Assembly: GCA_035289385.1 (NCBI GenBank)
Contig: DATDXI010000018.1
Coordinates: forward strand, 1-8,424
Source of the DNA: JACOZM01 sp035289385
GTDB taxonomy: Archaea; Nanobdellota; Nanobdellia; Woesearchaeales; GW2011-AR9
Length of the DNA stretch: 8,424 nt
Direction: 5' to 3'
Below are positions 1-5,231 of this stretch, in pieces (the stretch's first letter is position 1; the number at the start of each line of letters is the position of its first letter). The notes beneath the pieces were generated by a model. The model worked only from the letters and a program-made list of their open reading frames with translations, did not search any database and had not been told where the DNA came from. A program made the translations under genes and the position numbers.

Positions 1-3
1 ACG

Positions 4-1140
4 ATGAATGATTTTGCGGCAAACAATTATAAGGGTTTTTCCACTTCTTCAGGCGAGTTACGGCCAGGAGAAATTTCTGCCAAGCAGGCTAATGCGGAGA
101 TCGATGCAGAACTGCAAAGGTTGATTGCCAACCAAAAGACAAGGATAAAAGTTATCGGCTGCGGTGGAGCGGGAAACAACACCATCAACAGGATTTCTGA
201 AGTAGGCATTAAAGGCATCCAAACGATTGCTATCAACACCGATGCTCAGGATTTATTATATACGACAGCAGACCGAAAATTGCTGATTGGGAAAGAATTG
301 ACACAAGGCTTAGGCGCTGGCAGCAATCCCAAGATAGGAGAAGATTCGGCCAAGGAAAGTGAACATGATCTAAAGAAGCTCTTGGAAGGATCTGACATGG
401 TCTTTATCACCTGCGGTCTAGGCGGCGGAACGGGAACAGGAAGCGCTCCGTACATCGCCCAATTGGCCAGGAAGATGGGGTTATTGAGTGTTGCTATCGT
501 CACGATGCCGTTCAGCATGGAAGGCAGCCATAGGTTTGAGAATGCTATCATCGGTTTAGAGAAATTAGAGCAAAGCATCAATACGATGATCGTCATCCCT
601 AACGAAAAATTATTGGAATTGGCGCCAAACTTACCTTTACAGACAGCATTTAAAGTTGCCGATGAAATTTTAACGAATTCGGTGAAAGGGATAGCAGAAT
701 TAGTAACGAAAGCAGGGTTAGTAAACTTAGATTTTGCCGATGTAAAGGCTATCATGAGTGAAGGTGGTGTTGCTTTGATAGGAGTGGGAGAGTCTGATGC
801 TGAAAACAGAGCAGATGAATCGGTGCATAAAGCGTTAGAAAATCCTTTGATTGATGTAGATGTTTCTAATGCCACAGGCGCTTTAATTAATATTTCAGGC
901 GGAGAGAACTTGACCTTAGATGAGTCCAGGAGGATTGTAGAAACCATTTCTGAACGCTTAGACCCTAAAGCGAAGATCATCTGGGGAGCGCAGATCTACA
1001 AGGACCTGGAAAGGACCATTCGGACGATGGTTATCATTACAGGGGTAAAGTCAGAACAGATTTTTGGTCATGAGTTTCAGCATAAGAAGAGACGGCATGA
1101 GCAGATCGAGAATGAGCTAGGCATTGAGTTTATGAGCTGA
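4..1140 (+). CDS. ftsZ: Cell division protein FtsZ (archaeal FtsZ1 type)
   Basis: Tubulin-family GTPase that polymerises into the division ring at the inner face of the membrane. The GTP-binding fold begins near residue 46 with GCGGAGNN at 52-59. The tubulin signature GGGTGTG is at 140-146. The T7 synergy loop NLDFADVK is at 241-248, with the acidic residues needed for GTP hydrolysis across the subunit interface. A polar N-terminal tail of about 45 residues precedes the GTPase domain, and the C-terminus is short and charged, ending in a GIEF-like hydrophobic tip as in FtsZ1 proteins. Length of 378 residues is normal. The ATG at base 4 is the only plausible early start, but only three bases lie upstream, so its promoter cannot be seen. 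The division into FtsZ1 rather than FtsZ2 rests on recalled similarity around the T7 loop and C-terminus. Confidence 0.96.
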   Translation: MNDFAANNYKGFSTSSGELRPGEISAKQANAEIDAELQRLIANQKTRIKVIGCGGAGNNTINRISEVGIKGIQTIAINTDAQDLLYTTADRKLLIGKELTQGLGAGSNPKIGEDSAKESEHDLKKLLEGSDMVFITCGLGGGTGTGSAPYIAQLARKMGLLSVAIVTMPFSMEGSHRFENAIIGLEKLEQSINTMIVIPNEKLLELAPNLPLQTAFKVADEILTNSVKGIAELVTKAGLVNLDFADVKAIMSEGGVALIGVGESDAENRADESVHKALENPLIDVDVSNATGALINISGGENLTLDESRRIVETISERLDPKAKIIWGAQIYKDLERTIRTMVIITGVKSEQIFGHEFQHKKRRHEQIENELGIEFMS

Positions 1141-1160
1141 GGAAGATTCTTCGTCCATAA

Positions 1161-1169
1161 TATTTTTAA
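1161..1169 (+). promoter_or_regulatory. TATA box of the nucleoside phosphorylase gene
   Basis: The T/A stretch TATTTTTAA is centred about 26 bases before the ATG at 1192, the archaeal distance from TATA box to transcription start. It implies a leaderless transcript starting at that ATG and separate transcription from ftsZ. A GGAG at 1174-1177 could instead serve a TTG start at 1180, but its two-base spacing is too short to be convincing. Confidence 0.5.
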
Positions 1170-1191
1170 GATAGGAGTATTGAAAGAAGAT

Positions 1192-2811
1192 ATGGATACA
1201 AAACCGTCTGGATTTAATCTCATTCTTGCTGCCCGTGCTGCAGCAACATCTACTGATCTTGACGCACTTATAGCTGGCATGAGAGATAATCCTGCTGTTG
1301 AATCGGTACATGCTGCTGCCATCTTAGGAACAATCGCAACAAGAACCGATTTAGGCTCAGAATATGCCCAGCTTCTTGATAGAATAATTGAAGCTAGCGG
1401 GTACAGTGGTCCCTTAGATGGGATATCTGCATCTCATCAAGACAGCAAAGTAGCATGGCTAGTCTCCCAAAGAGGTCATCATGAATGGAGTGCAAAAGAC
1501 ATTAATGATGTGGTTCAGGGCTACGTTTCCGGAACTTTATCTGATGAACACATGGCTGCTCTCCTTGCCTCCATATTGGTCAAAAATCTGAGCTTTGATG
1601 AAACTGTCGCATTAACAACCGCAACGGCAAATTCCGGCACAAGATTAGATTGGAAGTCAACAGGAAAAAAAGCGGTGGACAAGCATTCTACTGGGGGGGT
1701 AGGCGACAGCCCTAGCTTTGTCATCGCTCCTTTAGTAGCCGCAACGATGTATGATCACGCACTTGTTCCCATGATGTCTGGCAACAGATTAGAACATACT
1801 GGCGGAACCTTGTCAAAACTTCGTGCAATCCCTGGATTAAGGACTGCCTTTAGCACTACTGACATTTATGATGTGTTGAACAGAGTTGGCTGTGCCATCT
1901 TTGAACAGACTGCTGACATCGCGCCGGCAGATAGGAAAATGTATGCCTTACGGAGCAGGATCGCCTGCGTTCCAGAAGCCGGTGTTATTACGGCAAGTAT
2001 TGATGGGAAAAAACTTGCTGCAGGAGTAGAATTCCTGGTCCAAGATACAAAAACAGGAAGCGGAGCATTCTTTCCTGAACTAGGAGATGCCAGAGATTTT
2101 GCGCAAAGATTATGCAACGTTGCAGCTAAAGCAGGACAAGATGCAGTCTCCTTTATCACTGATATGAATCAGCCACTGGCACCATACGCCGGAAACACTC
2201 TTGAAGTAATTCACGCTGTAGAAGCCCTGTTGGGAAAGCACCAAAATAGCCGTTTTATGGATGTTGCCTACCGTCTGGCGCAGGAGATGTGTATAAAAGT
2301 CGACCCCCTCTTCCCCGCAGCAAAGTTATACCATCGTATTCAAACAGGAGAGGTTTATGAGAGATTTATACAGATGGTAGAAGCACAAGGTGGTGATACT
2401 CAATACATCAAGGAGATTGAAAGGACAACACGAGAAAAAGGCACTCTGCAAACAGCTTCCCCTGAAGAGATAGCTGCTCGGGTAGCGGGAAGGGGAGAAG
2501 AACGATGTACCTATGTGGTACGTGCACCGTATACCGGCTATCTTTCTGCAATTGCCTTGCGCAAGATGGGCTTTGCCATTAATGCTATGCAAGGACCTGA
2601 TGAAAGAACTCTTGATGATCAAGTAGGAATAGTCATGAAAGCAGAGTTAGGGAGTTATCAGAGAGAAGGTGACCCGCTAGCAGTGGTAGTATATAACAGA
2701 AAGGGGATGGGGTCAGCTCCCGAAAACTTTGATGAATTTTTTACCATCGCTCCTGAAATACCCGAGTTCAAGCCTGCTATAAAAGAGATGGTTCTGCCAA
2801 ATGCTGTATGA
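1192..2811 (+). CDS. deoA: Thymidine/pyrimidine-nucleoside phosphorylase with N-terminal extension
   Basis: Phosphorolysis of a pyrimidine nucleoside to free base and (deoxy)ribose 1-phosphate, in nucleoside salvage. The glycosyltransferase family 3 helical lobe lies at about 86-155, the catalytic domain at 160-350 and the barrel-sandwich domain at about 440-520. Phosphate-loop KHSTGGVGD is at 164-172, HTGGT at 202-206, and YALR followed by ITASIDGKK (R254, S269, K273) matches the pyrimidine-binding Arg/Ser/Lys of bacterial DeoA. The usual GRGLGHTGGT reads GNRLEHTGGT here. The sequence is of the bacterial DeoA/PyNP kind, not the archaeal AMP phosphorylase kind (KHSIGGVPGN). At 539 residues it is about 100 longer than the family, because roughly 85 residues precede the canonical N-terminus. 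The start at 1192 is preferred from TATA spacing; a TTG at 1180 would add four residues. It interrupts the ftsZ-secE neighbourhood. The exact substrate is not certain. Confidence 0.88.
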   Translation: MDTKPSGFNLILAARAAATSTDLDALIAGMRDNPAVESVHAAAILGTIATRTDLGSEYAQLLDRIIEASGYSGPLDGISASHQDSKVAWLVSQRGHHEWSAKDINDVVQGYVSGTLSDEHMAALLASILVKNLSFDETVALTTATANSGTRLDWKSTGKKAVDKHSTGGVGDSPSFVIAPLVAATMYDHALVPMMSGNRLEHTGGTLSKLRAIPGLRTAFSTTDIYDVLNRVGCAIFEQTADIAPADRKMYALRSRIACVPEAGVITASIDGKKLAAGVEFLVQDTKTGSGAFFPELGDARDFAQRLCNVAAKAGQDAVSFITDMNQPLAPYAGNTLEVIHAVEALLGKHQNSRFMDVAYRLAQEMCIKVDPLFPAAKLYHRIQTGEVYERFIQMVEAQGGDTQYIKEIERTTREKGTLQTASPEEIAARVAGRGEERCTYVVRAPYTGYLSAIALRKMGFAINAMQGPDERTLDDQVGIVMKAELGSYQREGDPLAVVVYNRKGMGSAPENFDEFFTIAPEIPEFKPAIKEMVLPNAV

Positions 2812-2826
2812 CTTTCAGTAGTAATC

Positions 2827-2834
2827 TTTATAAA
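2827..2834 (+). promoter_or_regulatory. TATA box of the secE-nusG operon
   Basis: TTTATAAA, a near-ideal archaeal TATA box, is centred about 27 bases before the secE ATG. This predicts a leaderless or almost leaderless message for secE-nusG, separate from the phosphorylase that ends 16 bases upstream. Confidence 0.75.
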
Positions 2835-2857
2835 CCCACCCTATATTTTCTGGCTAG

Positions 2858-3049
2858 ATGGAAGAAGAAATCCAACCGCAACAGAGCAAGTTCAAAAGGT
2901 TTATAAAAGAAAGTGTCAGAGTGATGCGCATCATCAAAAAGCCCAATAAAGTGGAGTACGTGGCTGCGCTGAAAGTGACAGGTTTAGGGATTGCAATCAT
3001 CGGGGCATTAGGGTTTATCATCTTCCTCTTGCGTCAATATTTATTTTAA
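2858..3049 (+). CDS. secE: Protein translocase subunit SecE (Sec61 gamma)
   Basis: Small tail-anchored subunit that clamps the SecY channel of the protein-export translocon. The 63 residues have the family layout: a charged amphipathic N-terminal helix (residues 10-28), the short link KKPNKVEY at 27-34, and one transmembrane segment at about 40-59, glycine- and isoleucine-rich. Length is typical of archaeal SecE. The ATG is placed by the TATA box at 2827-2834; no Shine-Dalgarno sequence is seen. It is followed after only two bases by nusG, the standard archaeal pairing, so the two are co-transcribed. Confidence 0.9.
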   Translation: MEEEIQPQQSKFKRFIKESVRVMRIIKKPNKVEYVAALKVTGLGIAIIGALGFIIFLLRQYLF

Positions 3050-3051
3050 AA

Positions 3052-3528
3052 ATGGCAGAATCACAGATCTATAGCGTACGAACAGCAGCTAACCGAGAAG
3101 ATCAGGTAGTAGATTATATGATCTCGAAGTTAGGCAGAGAAACAAAACTTACCATTTATTCTATCATCCGCCCTCATGGCATGAGAGGCTACATTTTCAT
3201 TGAAGTTGGCTCAAAAGGAGATGCAGAACAGTTCCTGCAAGGTGTTCCTTATGCCCGAGGCTTATTGCCAACAGAGATTCCTTATCCTGAAATTGAACAT
3301 ATGTTAGAGCAAGTAAAAGTAGAGATGAATATCAAGAAATATGATATCGTTGAAATTATCTCCGGTCCTTTCAAGCGGGAAAATGCTAAAGTCATGCGGA
3401 TCAACCAGCCTAAGGAAGAAATTGTTGTTGAATTGTTGGAAGCGGCTGTTCCTATCCCTATTACGGTAAAGATGGATGCAGTCAAGGTCATCAGAAGAGA
3501 AGATGCTGCTGCCGCTTCTGAAGAATAG
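3052..3528 (+). CDS. spt5: Transcription elongation factor Spt5/NusG
   Basis: Elongation factor that binds the RNA polymerase clamp across the cleft and increases processivity, with Spt4 as partner in archaea. The NGN domain covers about residues 3-88 (IYSVRTAANRE at the start, then GYIFIE at 46-51). The KOW domain follows at about 96-148, with KYDIVEIISGPFKRENAKV at 96-114. A short Ala/Glu tail ends the 158-residue protein, a normal archaeal length. It begins two bases after the secE stop and has no clear Shine-Dalgarno, so translation is probably coupled to secE. In many archaea L11, L1, L10 and L12 follow; here a tRNA follows instead. Confidence 0.95.
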   Translation: MAESQIYSVRTAANREDQVVDYMISKLGRETKLTIYSIIRPHGMRGYIFIEVGSKGDAEQFLQGVPYARGLLPTEIPYPEIEHMLEQVKVEMNIKKYDIVEIISGPFKRENAKVMRINQPKEEIVVELLEAAVPIPITVKMDAVKVIRREDAAAASEE

Positions 3529-3535
3529 AAGGGTA

Positions 3536-3543
3536 TTTATATT
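3536..3543 (+). promoter_or_regulatory. Candidate TATA box for tRNA-Gly
   Basis: TTTATATT is centred about 31 bases before the first base of the mature tRNA, allowing a 5' leader of a few bases. A second T/A run at 3547-3556 is closer. The T-rich stretch may also end the secE-nusG message, so the assignment is weak. Confidence 0.35.
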
Positions 3544-3570
3544 TCTTATATTTTTGGTGTTGATAATCAC

Positions 3571-3694
3571 ACGGCTGTGGTCTAGTGGTATGATCCGAGC
3601 TTCCCACAAACTTTTAAGAAAAGTTTGATCAAAACAAACCCTTCGGGAAGTTTGGAAAGAGCTTGTGGTCCGGGTCCGATTCCCGGCAGCCGTA
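3571..3694 (+). tRNA. tRNA-Gly(CCC), intron-containing
   Basis: The acceptor stem pairs ACGGCTG (3571-3577) with CAGCCGT (3687-3693). The D arm holds AGTGGTA. The anticodon stem pairs CGAGC (3596-3600) with GCTTG (3661-3665), and the T arm pairs CCGGG (3670-3674) with CCCGG (3682-3686) around TCCGATT. The loop is T-T-C-C-C-A with anticodon CCC at 3603-3605. The C2-G71 pair, C35/C36 and discriminator A at 3694 fit glycine identity. The first pair is A1-U72 rather than the common G1-C72. A complete CCA is not encoded: bases 3694-3697 read ACCT. It is interrupted by a 53-base intron after position 37 and lies 42 bases downstream of spt5. Confidence 0.92.
3607..3659 (+). other. tRNA-Gly intron, canonical 37/38 site, bulge-helix-bulge
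   Basis: The splice junctions form a textbook bulge-helix-bulge. TTCC (3601-3604) pairs with GGAA (3654-3657) as the four-base central helix. The 5' bulge is CA|C (3605-3607) and the 3' bulge AG|A (3658-3660). AAAC (3608-3611) pairs with GTTT (3650-3653) on the intron side, and the anticodon stem closes the exon side. The intron has competing hairpins: 3607-3615 pairs perfectly (9 bp) with 3619-3627, and 3635-3641 pairs with 3646-3654 around a C(TTCG)G tetraloop. Using either would melt the intron-side helix. Confidence 0.9.
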
Positions 3695-3696
3695 CC

Positions 3697-3710
3697 TTTA
3701 TTTTTATTTT
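3697..3710 (+). terminator. T-rich terminator after tRNA-Gly
   Basis: TTTATTTTTATTTT directly follows the tRNA 3' end. Oligo-T tracts without a hairpin terminate archaeal RNA polymerase. The nitroreductase stop codon on the opposite strand lies inside this tract. Confidence 0.55.
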
Positions 3711-4318
3711 CTGAATTTCCCTTCCATGATGATCTCTTTCAAAGGCTTTCGGCTGCTTATGATTTCTTTCTCCTGCAAATCCTTCGGTAGATCTTCCAGT
3801 TTTCCCGGCTTGCCGATAGCAACCATCGCTTCGATATCATAATCTTCAGGTATCTCTAGAATAGTTCTTGCTTTCCCATAATCAAACCCTTCCATGCCAT
3901 GCGCAATCAAACCTTGATGTTCAGCTTCTAAAGCCAAATTCTCCCATGCTGCTCCCGCATCAAATCGGTGAGTGACGGATGGCTTTTGATTATGCTCAAA
4001 ATATTTTTTGGAAATGATGACCAGCAAAACAGCAGCATGTTTTGCCCATGCTTTATTGAACGGAACGAGAAGATCAAACAGCTTTTCCCAAGAAGCAGTA
4101 TTTCGTTTGGCGTAAATGAAACACCAGGGCTGACTATTGTATGAAGAAGGAGCCCAACGTGCTGCTTCGAAGAGAGACATCAGCTCTTCATCAGAAATAT
4201 CTTCTCCGGATAAGGCTCGGGGAGAGTGCCTGTTCAAAATTAAAGGATGAATATCATACTCTGATGTTCTGCTTGTTTCTTTTTTTGTTGTTCTTGCTTT
4301 TTTTATTATTTTTACCAT
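3704..4318 (-). CDS. Nitroreductase-family FMN flavoprotein
   Basis: NAD(P)H-dependent, FMN-binding oxidoreductase fold; the physiological substrate cannot be told from sequence. Family motifs are in order: RHSPRALSGEDIS at 30-42 (the Arg-x-Ser-x-Arg FMN phosphate contact), ARWAPSSYNSQPW at 53-65, GAAWENLALEAEHQGL at 122-137 and VAIGKPG at 166-172. At 204 residues it is a normal single-domain member. The first 18 residues are lysine-rich, lie outside the domain, and may not all be translated, although no other Met occurs before residue 47. A TATA-like TTAAAAA (4341-4350) lies about 26 bases upstream, while an AGGAG at 4322-4326 sits only three bases before the ATG, so a leaderless start looks likelier. 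It converges on tRNA-Gly. A MITE-like element begins about 36 bases upstream. Confidence 0.88.
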   Translation of the reverse strand: MVKIIKKARTTKKETSRTSEYDIHPLILNRHSPRALSGEDISDEELMSLFEAARWAPSSYNSQPWCFIYAKRNTASWEKLFDLLVPFNKAWAKHAAVLLVIISKKYFEHNQKPSVTHRFDAGAAWENLALEAEHQGLIAHGMEGFDYGKARTILEIPEDYDIEAMVAIGKPGKLEDLPKDLQEKEIISSRKPLKEIIMEGKFRK

Positions 4319-4340
4319 ATTCTCCTGAAGAAAGTGCTTG

Positions 4341-4350
4341 CTTTTTAATG
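4341..4350 (-). promoter_or_regulatory. Candidate TATA box of the nitroreductase gene
   Basis: Read on the - strand this is CATTAAAAAG, centred about 27 bases before the ATG. Only a few bases separate it from the target duplication of the MITE-like element, so sequence upstream of the TATA box has been displaced by about 200 bp. Confidence 0.4.
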
Positions 4351-4352
4351 AT

Positions 4353-4364
4353 TTCTGCTTGGCG
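4353..4364. repeat. Left target-site duplication of the MITE-like element
   Basis: TTCTGCTTGGCG occurs here and again in direct orientation at 4559-4570, on both sides of the inverted-repeat element. Because the last base of the right inverted repeat is also T, the duplication is 11 or 12 bp. Confidence 0.75.
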
Positions 4365-4559
4365 TACTACTTCAGCTACCAGAAGTTCCGCTTCATCTTT
4401 ATCGCCTTAAACTGTAGCGATTTTGTAATCCTGTCTGCAACAGGAAAAATAAATGTCTTTCTGTGTTAAAAATCGCACCGTTATCTTGTCTTACGAGGCT
4501 CATTTTACAGTTTAAATCTTGGCGATAAAAAAGATGAAGCTTCACAAAGCTGAAGTAGT
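4365..4559. mobile_element. MITE-like element, 195 bp, long terminal inverted repeats
   Basis: The ends form an imperfect inverted repeat of about 51-54 bp. Left arm 4366-4416 and right arm 4506-4559 share four exact blocks in the same order: ACTACTTCAGCT, GCTTCATC, TTTATCGCC and TTAAACTGTA, separated by small gaps. The interior is nested: GCGATTTT (4417-4424) pairs with AAAATCGC (4469-4476), enclosing a small hairpin CCTGT/ACAGG (4430-4444). Direct copies of TTCTGCTTGGCG flank it. No open reading frame of useful size lies inside, so it would need a transposase supplied in trans. It fills most of the gene-free stretch between the divergent nitroreductase and small membrane protein genes. The structure is seen directly; mobility is inferred. 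Confidence 0.72.
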
Positions 4560-4570
4560 TCTGCTTGGCG
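4559..4570. repeat. Right target-site duplication of the MITE-like element
   Basis: Second direct copy of TTCTGCTTGGCG, abutting the right inverted repeat. The related octamer CTTGGCGA also occurs inside the right arm at 4518-4525, where it accounts for an insertion relative to the left arm. Confidence 0.75.
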
Positions 4571-4593
4571 AATGATCCTGAGCCGTCGTTACC

Positions 4594-4601
4594 TTTTTAA
4601 A
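4594..4601 (+). promoter_or_regulatory. Candidate TATA box of the small membrane protein gene
   Basis: TTTTTAAA is followed about 26 bases later by the expected transcription start near 4623. That leaves a leader of about 15 bases carrying the Shine-Dalgarno sequence. It lies just outside the MITE-like element. Confidence 0.5.
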
Positions 4602-4626
4602 CTCAAAGGATATTATACCCACAAAA

Positions 4627-4634
4627 GAGGTGAT
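4627..4634 (+). promoter_or_regulatory. Strong Shine-Dalgarno that decides the start at 4639
   Basis: GAGGTGAT is fully complementary to the 3' end of archaeal 16S rRNA and lies four bases before the ATG at 4639. A GTG at 4630 is in frame but inside this site, so it is not the start. Most other first genes here look leaderless. Confidence 0.8.
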
Positions 4635-4638
4635 TTTG

Positions 4639-4863
4639 ATGGGAAGTATGTGTCAAAGATGTTCTGGTACCAAACACTTAGTCTGGGGTGCATTATTGCT
4701 CCTCAATGCGTTTGTTTGGCCACAGTGGGTAGGAGTTGATGGCTGGGTAAGTTTCTTTGCCGTATTGTTTGTGCTTCAGGGATTCTTGCATCTCGTTTTG
4801 CCCAACAAGTGCAAAATGTGCAATGCCTGTGTTGAAGTTCCGGCGAAGGGAAAGAAGAAATAA
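4639..4863 (+). CDS. Small two-helix membrane protein with CxxC and CxxCxxC ends
   Basis: Not recognised as a named family. The 74 residues begin with CQRC (5-8). Two hydrophobic segments follow at about 14-27 and 35-54, and the C-terminal side has CKMCNAC (58-64) and a lysine-rich tail ending KGKKK. With two membrane passes both cysteine clusters would face the same side, and the lysine tail suggests the cytoplasm, so the five cysteines could form one metal (probably zinc) site across the termini. That is inference. The ATG at 4639 is set by the Shine-Dalgarno; another ATG exists at 4648. It is monocistronic, with its own TATA-like box and a T-tract after the stop. Confidence 0.75.
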   Translation: MGSMCQRCSGTKHLVWGALLLLNAFVWPQWVGVDGWVSFFAVLFVLQGFLHLVLPNKCKMCNACVEVPAKGKKK

Positions 4864-4868
4864 GTTCC

Positions 4869-4893
4869 TTTTTTTATTTTTTTATTTTATTAG
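4869..4893 (+). terminator. Oligo-T terminator of the small membrane protein gene
   Basis: Three runs of four to seven T residues separated by single A residues begin eight bases after the stop codon, a typical hairpin-free archaeal termination tract. Confidence 0.7.
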
Positions 4894-4946
4894 TTGATGA
4901 CTGTTTGCGCATAAGAATTCTACGAGTTTTTTTCCTGGGATATCTT

Positions 4947-5063
4947 CTATTCGTTGCAAATTTCCCCTTCACAGCAGGGCTTGATATGATGACAATGCTT
5001 ACAGATATATTTCTGTTTCGTCCATTCCATGTCTTTATTGCATATTTCACAAAGGAGAGCCAT
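4947..5063 (-). CDS. Small zinc-ribbon-like protein, 38 residues
   Basis: The protein carries CEIC at 5-8, CKHC at 21-24, then HHIKPCCEG and a final Cys at 36. The two CxxC knuckles about 12 residues apart are the layout of a zinc ribbon; the extra Cys pair and His residues could also bind metal. I recall similar short proteins from archaea but assign no function. The start is uncertain: Met codons also lie at 5064-5066 (one residue longer) and 5088-5090 (47 residues). The TATA box at 5108-5115 predicts transcription from about 5086, which favours 5066 or 5063. A longer in-frame extension to 5153 runs into the tRNA-Ser and is rejected. It converges on the small membrane protein gene and diverges from tRNA-Ser. 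Confidence 0.65.
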   Translation of the reverse strand: MALLCEICNKDMEWTKQKYICKHCHHIKPCCEGEICNE

Positions 5064-5107
5064 CATCGGAAGAAAATGGTTTACCTTCATAATTCTTTTT
5101 GAAAAAG

Positions 5108-5116
5108 AATATAAAT
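5108..5116. promoter_or_regulatory. TATA box for tRNA-Ser, possibly shared with the divergent zinc-ribbon gene
   Basis: AATATAAAT lies about 29 bases before the mature tRNA-Ser on the + strand. Read on the - strand it contains TTTATATT, about 25 bases before a transcription start near 5086 for the zinc-ribbon gene. One near-symmetric element could serve both directions. Confidence 0.5.
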
Positions 5117-5171
5117 GGACAGAAGAAAAGCATGATGGATGCCAGTGTGGCACAATCCGGTACTGCGGTGG

Positions 5172-5211
5172 AAATGTTGCTCAATTGGATATAGGGATGC
5201 ACATTGCCGAA
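5172..5211 (+). other. tRNA-Ser intron 1 (40 bases), non-canonical site 30/31
   Basis: The junctions predicted from the mature stem coincide with a bulge-helix-bulge core. CGGT (5166-5169) pairs with GCCG (5206-5209), including one U-G pair. Three-base bulges are GG|A (5170-5172) and AA|T (5210-5212). An intron-side helix AATGT (5173-5177) pairs with ACATT (5201-5205). The exon-side outer helix is essentially missing, so this is a relaxed form of the motif, as known for non-canonical archaeal introns. Confidence 0.65.
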
Positions 5212-5218
5212 TCTCGAA

Positions 5219-5231
5219 ATCAGTACAGGAG
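5219..5231 (+). other. tRNA-Ser intron 2 (13 bases), canonical site 37/38
   Basis: This removes the 13 bases between A37 and A38. The central helix is imperfect: CTCG (5213-5216) against CAGG (5226-5229) has one C-A mismatch and one U-G pair. The bulges would be AA|A and AG|A, and the anticodon stem is the outer helix once intron 1 is gone. Very short, so boundaries could shift by a base. Confidence 0.5.

Noticed and set aside
246..980. A 244-residue - strand frame opposite ftsZ.
   Set aside because: It is a shadow of ftsZ with serine/proline-rich antisense composition and no family motif.
1192..2811. Archaeal AMP phosphorylase as the identity of the phosphorylase.
   Set aside because: The phosphate loop reads KHSTGGVGD rather than KHSIGGVPGN, and the Arg/Ser/Lys pyrimidine site matches DeoA/PyNP.
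4319..4408. An upstream - strand frame reaching into the nitroreductase start, rich in Glu and Lys.
   Set aside because: It has no start codon after its upstream stop and lies mainly in the inverted repeat of the MITE-like element.
4141..4410. A + strand frame across the nitroreductase start and the left inverted repeat.
   Set aside because: Its phenylalanine/leucine run is the complement of the lysine-rich nitroreductase N-terminus; it is a shadow.
4905..5102. A hydrophobic + strand reading frame of about 65 residues.
   Set aside because: It has no ATG start, begins in the terminator region and lies opposite the better supported cysteine-rich - strand gene.
5228..5230. GGA immediately before the 3' anticodon stem as the tRNA-Ser anticodon.
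   Set aside because: Position 33 would be A and 37 would be G, and the 5' strand could not complete the stem; the CGA reading restores every constraint.
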